Source: Methylobacterium planeticum
Lineage (GTDB): Bacteria > Pseudomonadota > Alphaproteobacteria > Rhizobiales > Beijerinckiaceae
Direction of reading: 5' to 3'
Length of the DNA stretch: 53,864 bases
Assembly: GCF_008806345.1 (NCBI RefSeq)
Contig: NZ_VZZJ01000030.1
Coordinates: 1 to 53,864 of the forward strand
Below the pieces are notes generated by a model that worked only from the letters and a program-made list of their open reading frames with translations, was not told the DNA's origin and searched no databases. Below are positions 33,053-41,433 of this stretch, piece after piece; the stretch's first letter is position 1; each line of letters opens with the position of its first letter. The translations under genes were made by a program, and so were the position numbers.

Positions 33053-33801
33053 TGCGGGCCGACGCGTTCCTGGCCCGGGCCGGGCGCCTGCCCGTCGGCA
33101 GCCTGCGCGACCTCACCGGGGGCGGGGGCCTCGTGGTGGTGGCGCCCCATCCCGACGACGAGAGCCTCGGCTGCGGCGGCCTCATCGCGGCGGCGGCGGC
33201 GGAGGGGCTGCCCGTGCGCCTCGTCGTGGTCAGCGACGGCGTCGGCTCGCACCCGAACTCGCGGAGCCATCCGCCGGCGCGCCTGCGCGATCTGCGCGAG
33301 GCCGAGACCCTGGCGGCGGCCTCCGCCCTCGGCCTCGCCCCGGCACGGGTCCGCTTCCTGCGCCTGCCGGACCGGGCGGTCCCGGGGGCCGGGCCGGAGG
33401 CCGAGGCGGCGGCGCGCACGATCGCGGAGACGGCGCGGGAATGCGGGGCCGGCGCCCTCTTCGTCACCTGGGCGCACGACCCGCATTGCGACCACCAGGC
33501 CGCCGCCCGCATCGTCGCCCTGGCGCGCCGGCTCTGCGGGGCGGTCCGGGTCCATGCCTACCCGGTCTGGGGCTGGAGCCTTCCCGCCGGGACGGAGGTC
33601 GGGCCGGAGCCCGCGGGTCTGCGGCTCGACGTCTCCGCGCACGCCGCCGCCAAGCAGGCGGCGATCCGGGCGCACCGCTCGCAGGTCACCGACCTGATCG
33701 CCGACGACCCCGAGGGCTTCCGGCTCGAGCCCGCGATGCTCGCGCGCTTTGCCGGTTCTCACGAGATCTTCCTCGACGTACCGCCGGAGACCGAGCCGTG
33801 A
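33052..33801 (+). CDS. PIG-L/LmbE family deacetylase
   Basis: 249 residues. Zinc-site motifs are GLVVVAPHPDDESLGCGGLI (residues 24-43, the AHPDDE motif as APHPDDE) and the distal HCDHQAAARI at about 145. These enzymes remove N-acetyl from GlcNAc-containing lipids, mycothiol or bacillithiol precursors, or antibiotics. With a glycosyltransferase three genes upstream and a methyltransferase downstream, it most likely deacetylates a sugar added by the operon. The ATG at 33052 shares its A with the previous TGA, and the stop overlaps the next GTG, so coupling is tight. Confidence 0.9.
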   Translation: MRADAFLARAGRLPVGSLRDLTGGGGLVVVAPHPDDESLGCGGLIAAAAAEGLPVRLVVVSDGVGSHPNSRSHPPARLRDLREAETLAAASALGLAPARVRFLRLPDRAVPGAGPEAEAAARTIAETARECGAGALFVTWAHDPHCDHQAAARIVALARRLCGAVRVHAYPVWGWSLPAGTEVGPEPAGLRLDVSAHAAAKQAAIRAHRSQVTDLIADDPEGFRLEPAMLARFAGSHEIFLDVPPETEP

Positions 33802-34406
33802 GCCGCCGCGCCAACTCCCTCACGCCCGCCTATTTCGCCGAGCTCTACGCCCGCGACCCCGACCCCTGGCGCTTCGCCACCAGCGATTACGAGCGCGGCA
33901 AGTACGCGGCGACCCTCGGGGCCTTGCCCCGCGCCCGGTACGCGGCGGCCCTTGAGGTCGGCTGCTCGATCGGCGTCCTGACCCGGGCGCTGGCCCCGCG
34001 CTGCGACGCGCTCCTCGCCCTCGACGTCGCGGAGGCCGCCCTCGACCAGGCCCGCGCCCGCTGCGCCGGGGCGCCCCACGTCGGCTTCGCGTGCCGCCGG
34101 GTGCCGGACGCGTGGCCCGAGGGGCGCTTCGACCTGATCCTCCTGTCGGAGGTGGTCTACTACCTCGATGCCGCCGATGTCGGACGCCTCGTCGCCCGGG
34201 TGCGCGGGGCGCTGGAGCCCGGCGGCGACATCGTCCTGGTGCACTGGACCGGCGAGACCGACTACCCCTTGAGCGGCGACGAGGCGGCCGAGCTCTTCAT
34301 CGCCGGCAACCGGGACTTCGCGGGGGCCGACGCCTTCGCCACTCTCGAGCGCCAGGACCGGGCCGAGCGATACCGCCTCGACGTGTTGCGCGGCGCCGCG
34401 GCCTAG
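33798..34406 (+). CDS. SAM-dependent methyltransferase, NodS-like
   Basis: 202 residues starting with GTG in a GTGA overlap. The first part (LTPAYFAELYARDPDPWRFA, SDYERGKYAATLGAL, residues 8-42) is the NodS signature region, followed by the SAM-binding EVGCSIGVLTRALAPRCDAL and the acidic strand LALDVAEAALDQAR. LILLSEVVYYLDAADVG and VHWTGETDYPLSGDEA complete the class I fold. NodS N-methylates the free amine made by NodB on Nod-factor glucosamine; here it follows a PIG-L deacetylase in the same order of chemistry. N-methylation of a deacetylated amino sugar is therefore the leading inference. Its stop overlaps the convergent small gene by four bases. Confidence 0.87.
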   Translation: MSRRANSLTPAYFAELYARDPDPWRFATSDYERGKYAATLGALPRARYAAALEVGCSIGVLTRALAPRCDALLALDVAEAALDQARARCAGAPHVGFACRRVPDAWPEGRFDLILLSEVVYYLDAADVGRLVARVRGALEPGGDIVLVHWTGETDYPLSGDEAAELFIAGNRDFAGADAFATLERQDRAERYRLDVLRGAAA

Positions 34407-34702
34407 CCCGCCCGCAGGAGAGCCGTGGCGATGGCCGCCCGCTCGGCCGGCAGCGGGCCCTCCGCGACGGGCCGGCCGGCCCGGCGGTACCAGTAGGCGG
34501 CGTTGCCGAGATCCCCCTCGGCCCGGTGCAGGTGCGCGTGCACCCAGGCCGCATCCGGTCCCTCCGCCTCCTGCGCCAGGGCGTGGGCGCGGTCGAAGCC
34601 CGCCGGCCCGCGCTCGGCCCACCACAGGGCGGCGAGCGGGGCGGGCAGGTCCGGCGGGGGCGCGGCGTCGGCGAGGGAAGCGCGGAAGCGGTCGGGATCC
34701 AT
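34403..34702 (-). CDS. Small conserved-looking protein of unknown function
   Basis: 99 residues starting MDPDRFRASLADAAPPPDLP. The core LAALWWAERGPAGFDRAHAL and AWVHAHLHRAEGDLGNAAYW resembles a TPR-like helical pair seen in short proteins described as hypothetical in Alphaproteobacteria; no function is known. Its stop overlaps that of the convergent methyltransferase gene by four bases. It is oriented with the helicase gene that starts at 36618 but is separated from it by the helicase body, being downstream by 53 bases, so they may be one transcript. Confidence 0.6.
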   Translation of the reverse strand: MDPDRFRASLADAAPPPDLPAPLAALWWAERGPAGFDRAHALAQEAEGPDAAWVHAHLHRAEGDLGNAAYWYRRAGRPVAEGPLPAERAAIATALLRAG

Positions 34703-34755
34703 GCGGGGTCAACGCGGTCGCGCGCCCGGGGATGCGCACCCGGGGATGCGCGCGA

Positions 34756-36618
34756 TCACCGGCCCGCGACCCGCTCCGGCATCCAGCGCCCGCGGCGCTG
34801 GCGCTCGGACCAGGCGTAGCGGGCATCGGCCTCGAGGTGGTGCAGGTGGTCGCCGAGGCGGTTGCGCTCGAGCCAGGCGAGGGCCGCTTCCAGCTCCGGC
34901 AGGGTCATGGTGGCGCGGCCCTTGCCGAGGACGCGCTTCAGCACGGCGTTGTAGCGGTGGACGAGGCTGCCGCCGCGGGGCAGGCGCAGGTTCGCCTCGT
35001 CCTCCACCGCCTGCGCGGCAACCTGCGCGCTGAGCCGCTGGCGCAGCGCCCGCTCGGTGAGCGACGGGGGTTCGACGAGGACAGGCGCAATCCCAGCCGC
35101 GCCGGCGCCCCGCGCGGGCTCGGGCGTGCGCGGGCGCAGCAGGGCGTAGCGCAGGCCGAGCGCGTTGCTCTCCAGCGGCGTGATCCCGCCCGGATCGTCG
35201 TCGCGCCAGACCTCCCGCTCGGGGTTGAGGGCGCTCGGCGGCCGATCCGGGCGCGGCCGGGCGGCGTGGCCCTGCTCCGCCTCGAGCTCGGCCCGGAAGC
35301 GGGCGAAGAGCGGGTCGTCGGGGTGGAAGACCAGGGCCTGCTGGCCCGCATAGGGCCCCGCATGCGGGTCGACCCGGGTGGCGCGCGCCAGCATCTGCTC
35401 CAGCCAGGGCCGCGAGCGGATATGGGTCAGGGCCGCCACCACCGCGACCTCGGGGGCGTCGAGCCCCTCATAGGCCATCGCCACGGTGACGAGCACGGCG
35501 GGCTCGGGCCGCAGCCGGAAGGCCGCGAGGGCGCCGGCCGCGTCCTGGGCCGAGGAGGTGGCGAGGCGCACGTCCCGCTCACCCTGCTCGGCCGGCATCC
35601 AGGCGCGCAGGGCCGCGAGGTAGCGGCGGGCGCTCGCCTGATCGGGGGCGACGACCAGGAGCTTGCCGAGGCCCGGCGCCGCCTCGCCCGCCCCGAGGCC
35701 GCGCTCCCGCCGGCGCCGGGCACGCAGCCGCCGCGTCGCGTGGAACGCCTCGCTCAGGAGATCGCTGGCGAAGCCCGTCCGCAGGGCCGTGAACAGGGCG
35801 GGGCGCGTCGTCGCCCGCACGCCCCCGCCGGAGAGCCGGTGCGGGCCGACGCGCGACTGCCCGGCGGCGCGGCCGCCCTCGAGCCAGCTCGCCTCGCCGT
35901 CGAGGGCCCCGAAATTCACCGGCAGCACCGCCCGCTCCGCGAGCGCCTGCGCGCGCGAGTAGCCGATCACCGCGAGGCCCGGCGCGTCGAGGTCGATCAT
36001 CGGCGGGGCGCCCGCGGAGGCCGGGTGGTAGGGCAGGCCGAGGATGCGGCGCCCGTCCGCCCGCTCCAGGGTGCCGGAGAGCAGGAGGCGGCAGGCCGCC
36101 GCCGCCAGGAGCGGGCGCATCGCCCGGCTCCAGGCCCCGGCCTCGTCGTCGTCCGGCTCCTCGCCCCGGCGCGCCGCCGGCATCGGCAGGTGGTGGACCT
36201 CGTCGACGACGAGGAGCGTGCGGTGGCGCCGCGCCTCGGCGAGGTGCAGCCCGGGCGCCGCCGCCACCGCCTGGTAGGTGGTGACGTAGCCCGACAGCCC
36301 CCGGGCCGGGTCCGGCTCGTTGTCGGCGGCGCGCAGGCTGGCGGCGTGGCCGAGGGCCCGGCGCCAGACCGGGTCCGCGAAGGCCTCCTCCGCCTGCAGC
36401 CGCAGGGAGTCCCGGGGCACCACCCAGACCACGCGCTCGATCCGCCCGGCCGGGATCAGGTGCGCGGCGGCGATCACGGGGAGCAGCGACTTGCCGCCCC
36501 CCGGCGTCACCGCCGCCAGGATGTCGGTGACGTCCCGGGCCTCGCCGCTCGCGATCGCGGCGACGAGGGCGCGGAGCGTGCGCTGGTGCGCGCGGAACGG
36601 GGGATGCGCGGTGCTCAA
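34756..36618 (-). CDS. DEAD/DEAH-box helicase, superfamily 2 (Res/UvrB-like core)
   Basis: About 620 residues. Motif I VTPGGGKSLLPVIAAAHLIP near the start, motif Ia/Ib around VVWVVPRDSLRLQAEEAF, motif II LLVVDEVHHLP (DEVH), motif III LLSGTLERADG, motif IV/V region VTVAMAYEGLDAPEVAVVAA and motif VI MLARATRV are visible. The C-terminal 200 residues (about 420-620) lack known motifs and are charged. It would act on DNA or RNA as an ATP-driven helicase or translocase. A TTG at 36618 opens MSTAHPPFRAHQRTLRALV, a sensible N-terminus; an ATG at 36738 would add 40 Arg/Gly-rich residues and is less likely. It is one of four ATP- or DNA-acting genes in this stretch. Confidence 0.8.
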   Translation of the reverse strand: MSTAHPPFRAHQRTLRALVAAIASGEARDVTDILAAVTPGGGKSLLPVIAAAHLIPAGRIERVVWVVPRDSLRLQAEEAFADPVWRRALGHAASLRAADNEPDPARGLSGYVTTYQAVAAAPGLHLAEARRHRTLLVVDEVHHLPMPAARRGEEPDDDEAGAWSRAMRPLLAAAACRLLLSGTLERADGRRILGLPYHPASAGAPPMIDLDAPGLAVIGYSRAQALAERAVLPVNFGALDGEASWLEGGRAAGQSRVGPHRLSGGGVRATTRPALFTALRTGFASDLLSEAFHATRRLRARRRRERGLGAGEAAPGLGKLLVVAPDQASARRYLAALRAWMPAEQGERDVRLATSSAQDAAGALAAFRLRPEPAVLVTVAMAYEGLDAPEVAVVAALTHIRSRPWLEQMLARATRVDPHAGPYAGQQALVFHPDDPLFARFRAELEAEQGHAARPRPDRPPSALNPEREVWRDDDPGGITPLESNALGLRYALLRPRTPEPARGAGAAGIAPVLVEPPSLTERALRQRLSAQVAAQAVEDEANLRLPRGGSLVHRYNAVLKRVLGKGRATMTLPELEAALAWLERNRLGDHLHHLEADARYAWSERQRRGRWMPERVAGR

Positions 36619-36863
36619 GACACCGCGACGCTGCGAGGGACGACCATGGCGCCAACCTGCCGGAACGCGGCCGGCTTGTGAATCCCTCGACGGCGCCCGA
36701 TCCGGCCCGGGCCGTCGATATCGGGGCGAGCCCCCCATCGGTTGACGCTTTCCCCGAAGCCCTTGCGGCGCCGCGTTCGTGCGCGAGCGCCGACGCTCTC
36801 AAGGCGCCGCCCCAGGTCCCGGGCCCCGCGCCCCGCCGCCCCCGGCCGGGCGCGGGGCCGGGC

Positions 36864-39383
36864 TCAGGAGCCCTGGCGCGTGCGCCGCGCCGGGCCCGCC
36901 GTCTTGCCGACGCGCGTGCTCCGGGTCCGCCCCGGCTTGCCCCCCGGCTTGCCCCCCGGTTTGCCCCTCGGCTTGCGGGCGGGCTCGTCCGCGCGTTCCG
37001 GCGGGCGGCCCGCGCCCTCGCTTCGGCGCTCCGCATGGGCATCGAGGAAGCCGCGGCAGGCGGCGAAGCTCGTCTCGGTCTCGGGCGGGCAGGCGAGGCC
37101 CCTCCGCTCGGCAAGCGACCGGGCGAAGCGCAGCATGGCCGGGCTCGGCGGCCGCTCGCCCCCGGGCGGCCCGGCGCCCCCCGGGGCACGCGCCCCGGCA
37201 TGCAGGTCGAGGAAGGCGCGGCAGGCCCCCGCATGGGTCCGGTAGTCCCGCGGCAGCGCCAGCCCCTTCCGGTCCGCCACCGCCTCCGCGAAGGCCACCA
37301 TGGCGGGGGTCGGCGGGCGCACCTCGCGGGCCCCGCCCCGGCCCGGCCCGGACCCCCGCGCGGGCTCCGGCGCCAGGCTCGGATCGAGTTCGAGGACGGG
37401 CGAGCCCGCGATCGCGGCGATCAGCTCGTCGAGGCGGACCCGCGTGCGCCGCCGGAAGGCGTCGGCGCGCCGCTCCGCCTCGGCCCGGGTCGCCGCCCGG
37501 CCGATCTCGGCGAGCTCCGCCTCGAACACCGCCCGGCCGACCGGGTCGCCGTAGGCGGGAAACACCCGGCGCACCGCCGTCATGAAGGCGAGCCCGACCT
37601 CCGTTACCGTGATGGCCGGGTCCTTGCCGGTGTTGAGGGCGACGTAGTGGCTCTTGAGCAGCTTCGGCAGGATGGCGTCGCGGGTCGCCGCCGTGCCGAG
37701 GCCCTTCGGCTCGTTCGGGTTGACCGGGTTCTCCAGCGCCCGCTTCACCGCCGGGTCCTCGACCTGGTCGATCAGGCGGCCCATCACGACGGGCAGCTCG
37801 CCCCGGGTGATACGGCGGGGCGGCTCCGTGACGGCGGTCTCGACCCGGGCCTCGGTGGCCGTCGCGTCCTCCCGGTCCCGCACGGCCGGCAGGCGCCCGA
37901 GGGGCGCCGGGTCGTCGCGCCGGGCCTTGCCGGGCACCGTGTCGGCCCCGTCCTCGGCCTCCGCCCCGTAGAGGGCGCGCCAGCCCGGCGCCTTGACGAC
38001 GGAGCCGGTGACGGTGAACCGCGTCCCGCCGAGCGGCGTCGCGACGTCCGCCGACACGCTCGTGCGCGCGTCGATCCCGTCGGGCAGGTGCGCGGCGAGA
38101 TAGGCCTTGGCGACGAGGTCCCAGAGCCGGGCGAGGTCCGCCCCGAGGCTGCCGGGCCGGGGCATCTTGCGCAGGGGCACGATGGCGTGGTGCTCCCCCG
38201 GATCCTTGACGTAATGGCCCTTCGGCCCGCGGCGGAACACCAGGGCGCCGGGCTCGGGCACGTGGCCGGCGAGATCGGGCGCGGCCTCCGCGAGGCCCCC
38301 GAGGATCGCGGCGGCGTCGCCGGTCTGGCTTTCGGGCAGGTGTTCGGATTCCGTGCGCGGATAGCTGAGATAGCCCTGGTCGTAGAGGTCCTGGGCGAGC
38401 CCCGCCGTGCGCTGCGGGTCCCAGCCGAAGCGCTTGGCGCAGCGGCGCGCCAGGGTGTCCTTGGAGAACAGCTTCGGGGGCGCCCGGCGCACGTCCCGGT
38501 CCTCGACCCGGAGCGGGCCGGACCAGCCCTCGGCGGCGGCCCGGATCGTCTCGGCCATGGCCGCGTCGAAGATGCGCTCCTTCGGGGCGTGCCACAGGGT
38601 CAGCGCGGCGCCGGATTCGGTGGCGAGCGTCAGCGCCACCTTGAAGAAGTCCCGCGGCACGAAGGCCCGGATCCGCGCCTCGAGGTCGGCCAGGATCGCC
38701 AGCGTCGGCGTCTGCACCCCGCCGAAGCGCCAGGGCTCGCGGAAGGCGGGCGGGCGCAACCGCAGCGAGATCGCGCGGGTGCCGTTCAGCCCGAGATGGT
38801 AATCCTCGTATTGGCGGCAGAGTGCCTCCAAGTAGGCGGCGTAGTCGCGCTCCCCGGAATCGGGCTCCCGCGCCAGGGCCGCGAAGGCCCGGCGGATCGA
38901 GACGTCGTCGAGCGCCCCGAGCTTGAGCCGGTCGACCCGGCCGCGCCAGCCGAGATGCTCCAGCACCTCCCAGGCGATCATCGAGCCCTCGCGCCCGGGA
39001 TCGGTCGCGATGATCACCCGGTCGACCCCGTCGAGGGCCCGCTTGATCGCCGCGACCTTGCCCGCATGGGATTGCCCGGAGCGGTTCGCCCCGTAGCCCA
39101 CCGGGATCGTGTCGAGCACGATCGGCAGCGCGTCGAGCCGCCAGGGTTTCCATTCGGGCCGGATCTGCCCCGGCTCCTCGGCCGACAGCAGGTGCCCCTC
39201 CGCCGCGACGCAGACCGTGTCCGGCGACTTGAAGAAGCGCTGCAGCTGGCGCATCGCCGAGGGCTTCTCGAAGAAGAACAGCGTGCGCCCGGACGCGCGC
39301 GGCGCCCCGCCCGCCCGCCGGGCAGCCGCGCGCTGCGGCGGCGCCCGGCGGGAGGCCGGGCGATCGGCGGCCTGAGGTGTCAT
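36864..39383 (-). CDS. Type IA DNA topoisomerase, TopB (topoisomerase III)-like
   Basis: 839 residues. The Toprim domain has FFFEKPSAMRQL (about 35-46) and TDPGREGSMIAWEVL (about 127-141). The catalytic tyrosine is Tyr341 in QGYLSYPRTESEHLP, and a His/Lys pair occurs in the KGLGTAATRDAILPKLL segment. It would relax or decatenate single-stranded DNA. In place of zinc fingers, the C-terminus carries two related 45-residue modules (PPTPAMVAFAEAVADRKGLA about 700 and PPSPAMLRFARSLAERRGLA about 752) and a lysine/arginine tail with KPGG repeats, both likely DNA-binding. The ATG at 39383 is preferred to the upstream frame opening. It is divergent from the SNF2-like gene. Confidence 0.87.
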   Translation of the reverse strand: MTPQAADRPASRRAPPQRAAARRAGGAPRASGRTLFFFEKPSAMRQLQRFFKSPDTVCVAAEGHLLSAEEPGQIRPEWKPWRLDALPIVLDTIPVGYGANRSGQSHAGKVAAIKRALDGVDRVIIATDPGREGSMIAWEVLEHLGWRGRVDRLKLGALDDVSIRRAFAALAREPDSGERDYAAYLEALCRQYEDYHLGLNGTRAISLRLRPPAFREPWRFGGVQTPTLAILADLEARIRAFVPRDFFKVALTLATESGAALTLWHAPKERIFDAAMAETIRAAAEGWSGPLRVEDRDVRRAPPKLFSKDTLARRCAKRFGWDPQRTAGLAQDLYDQGYLSYPRTESEHLPESQTGDAAAILGGLAEAAPDLAGHVPEPGALVFRRGPKGHYVKDPGEHHAIVPLRKMPRPGSLGADLARLWDLVAKAYLAAHLPDGIDARTSVSADVATPLGGTRFTVTGSVVKAPGWRALYGAEAEDGADTVPGKARRDDPAPLGRLPAVRDREDATATEARVETAVTEPPRRITRGELPVVMGRLIDQVEDPAVKRALENPVNPNEPKGLGTAATRDAILPKLLKSHYVALNTGKDPAITVTEVGLAFMTAVRRVFPAYGDPVGRAVFEAELAEIGRAATRAEAERRADAFRRRTRVRLDELIAAIAGSPVLELDPSLAPEPARGSGPGRGGAREVRPPTPAMVAFAEAVADRKGLALPRDYRTHAGACRAFLDLHAGARAPGGAGPPGGERPPSPAMLRFARSLAERRGLACPPETETSFAACRGFLDAHAERRSEGAGRPPERADEPARKPRGKPGGKPGGKPGRTRSTRVGKTAGPARRTRQGS

Positions 39384-39540
39384 CGGGTCACGCGACCCGG
39401 ACGGGGCGGGTGGGCTAGGATGGGCCGGCGGACCATGGATCAAATCCAACGTCGCTGCTTGCGCGAAGACGCGCATCTGTTCATGAATTGTTCCGATAAG
39501 AGCCCAGGAAACGCCCGGGCGCAAGGGGGCTGATCGGCGG
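39384..39540. promoter_or_regulatory. Divergent promoter region between topoisomerase and SNF2-like genes
   Basis: 157 bases separate the two starts. The part from about 39430 to 39505 is AT-richer than its surroundings (ATCTGTTCATGAATTGTTCC), as expected of promoters. No exact -35/-10 pair or operator was resolved. Confidence 0.3.
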
Positions 39541-41004
39541 ATGTCGTCACGATCTCAGGTTGTGCCCACGGCGAGGCTGGCGGAGCCCCCCGCGCCGGTC
39601 CTGGAACCCCGCCCGCACCAGCGCGCGGCGCGCGCCGCGATCCTGGCCGCCCGGGCGGTGGGCCGGCCGGGCTTTCTCCTCGGCGACATGACCGGCCTCG
39701 GCAAGACGCTCTCGGCCTGGAGCGCGCTCGCCGCCATGCCGGAGCCGGAGGTGCTGATCCTCTGCCCCAAGGGCGCGATGCCGCAATGGCGCCGCACCAT
39801 CGCGCTCTCGGGTCTCGCCCCGAAGGCCGTCACCCTGCTCAATTACGAGCGCACCAAGTCGCTGATGGCACCGCCCGCGGCGAGCACCCGACGCTCGACC
39901 CGGGCCAGGAACAACGAGCTCGCCAAGCACGGGCAGCTGAAGCGGAGCTGGCCTCTCGTCGTCTTCGACGAGAGCCACCGCATTCGCAACCCGTATGCCC
40001 AGCAGAGCCTCGTCTGCCGGCAACTCTCTGATGCGGCACGCTTTTCCATCTATCTCAGCGCCACCGCCGGGCAGGCCCCGCACGAGCTGTCCTATCTCGG
40101 GCGGCTCCTCGGCGCGGCGGTCGAGCGGCCGACCGAGAGCCTCGCGGAATTCCGCCTGCTGATGCAGCAGCTCAAGATCGGACGCGCCAAGGGCCGCTGG
40201 GTGAACTGGTCCTGGGAGGCCAATGCCCGCGATTGCGCCGTGATGGCGGACCTCCTCTACAGGGGTCCGCGCGCCATCGGGCTGCGGCGGCGCCCCGGCG
40301 ACATCGCGGGCTGGCCCGAGGTCCAGCGCGAGCTCGCCCCCACTGCCCTCGGGCGCGACGAGCGCCGCCTCTACGACGCGACCTGGCGCGAGTTCCGCCG
40401 GGAATGGGGCCTCCTCGGGGGCAGCACCCGGCGTCCGGCCGGCTGGGCCGCGGATCTGCGCTTCCGCCAGAAGGCGAGCCTCCTGCGCACCGCCGGCAGC
40501 GCCGACTTCGCCGAACTGCTCCTCGAGGCCGACGAGCAGGTGGCGATCTCGGTGGCGTTCCTCGAGACCGGCACCGCCCTGGTCGAGACCCTGCGGGGCC
40601 GCGGCTGGCGGGTCGGCGCCATCAACGGCACGCAGGGCGGCGAGGAGAACGAGGCGGTCCGCCTCGCCTTCCAGGGGGGGGCCCTCGACGCGGTGGTGTT
40701 CACCGTCACCGAGTCGATCTCGCTCCACCGCAACGAGATGCCGGGGGGCGAGCGGGTCCGCGCGCTCCTCGTCCACGACATGCGCCACAGCGCGATCCAG
40801 CTCGCCCAGATCGAGGGGCGCTGCCACCGGGACGGCGAGGCCGCGACGATCTACTACGCCTTCGCGGAGGACACGGTGGAGGAGGCGATCGCCGCCACCG
40901 TGGTGCGGCGGATGCAGGCGATGGACGCGATGGCGGGCGAGGATACGGCACTTCTCGACACGATCATCGATTGCATGGATAGAGCCTGCGAGGAACGTCC
41001 ATGA
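39541..41004 (+). CDS. SNF2-like helicase/ATPase
   Basis: 487 residues. Motif I is FLLGDMTGLGKTLSAWSAL (residues 43-61), in which the DMTGLGKT loop matches SNF2 DEMGLGKT; VLILCPKGAMPQWRRTIALS is Ia, WPLVVFDESHRIRN is motif II (DESH), YLSATAGQAP is motif III, and the helicase C part shows VFTVTESISLHRNEMPGG and AQIEGRCHRDGEAATIYYAF (motifs V and VI). The compact size without extra domains resembles phage or plasmid SNF2 helicases. It likely moves along double-stranded DNA. Its stop overlaps the DUF2934 gene (ATGA at 41001-41004), so the two are coupled. Confidence 0.85.
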   Translation: MSSRSQVVPTARLAEPPAPVLEPRPHQRAARAAILAARAVGRPGFLLGDMTGLGKTLSAWSALAAMPEPEVLILCPKGAMPQWRRTIALSGLAPKAVTLLNYERTKSLMAPPAASTRRSTRARNNELAKHGQLKRSWPLVVFDESHRIRNPYAQQSLVCRQLSDAARFSIYLSATAGQAPHELSYLGRLLGAAVERPTESLAEFRLLMQQLKIGRAKGRWVNWSWEANARDCAVMADLLYRGPRAIGLRRRPGDIAGWPEVQRELAPTALGRDERRLYDATWREFRREWGLLGGSTRRPAGWAADLRFRQKASLLRTAGSADFAELLLEADEQVAISVAFLETGTALVETLRGRGWRVGAINGTQGGEENEAVRLAFQGGALDAVVFTVTESISLHRNEMPGGERVRALLVHDMRHSAIQLAQIEGRCHRDGEAATIYYAFAEDTVEEAIAATVVRRMQAMDAMAGEDTALLDTIIDCMDRACEERP

Positions 41005-41339
41005 CCCTGCGCGACCCCGGATCCGCCGAGACGGAGCCGGGCGCGCCCGCTCCGCGGACGGTCCCACCCGGACCAGCGCCCCGTCCGGACAGAGAAAGTA
41101 GCCCGATGGAACCTCCGGTCCCGATCACCTTCGAGCAGATCCGCGAGCGCGCCTACGAGTTGTGGGAGCGCAATCACCGGCCCGAGGGGCTGGAGATCCG
41201 GTTCTGGCTCCTGGCCGAGCGCGAGCTGAAGGCCGAGCGCGACCGCAAGCGGACCGAGGCGACGGAAGCCGGCGCCGAGACGGCCTCGGCGGAGGAGAAT
41301 CCGGTGGAGCGGCGCGCCCGGAGCACCGCCGCGCGCTGA
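41001..41339 (+). CDS. DUF2934 domain protein
   Basis: 112 residues from the ATG overlapping the previous stop; an ATG at 41106 (MEPPVPITFEQIRERAYELW) after a purine-rich stretch may be the true start and would give 77 residues. The domain FEQIRERAYELWERNHRPEG and RFWLLAERELKAERDRKR is typical of DUF2934, a short helical family of unknown function abundant in Methylobacterium and rhizobia and often encoded in many copies. The C-terminal tail is Ala/Glu/Arg-rich. Coupling to the SNF2-like gene suggests co-expression. Confidence 0.8.
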   Translation: MTLRDPGSAETEPGAPAPRTVPPGPAPRPDRESSPMEPPVPITFEQIRERAYELWERNHRPEGLEIRFWLLAERELKAERDRKRTEATEAGAETASAEENPVERRARSTAAR

Positions 41340-41433
41340 GCGGACTGGCTCCGGCGCACCGGCCGTGCGTTGATGCTCCGGTCGCCGCTCCGACGCCCCC
41401 GGGGAGGCCGGTGCGGGATCGACAGGGGGATCG

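Noticed and set aside
37320..39383. TopB-like Toprim motif reads DPGRE, lacking the second Asp of DxD
   Set aside because: A Gly at this place occurs in many topoisomerase III proteins of TopB type, so it is not counted as a defect.
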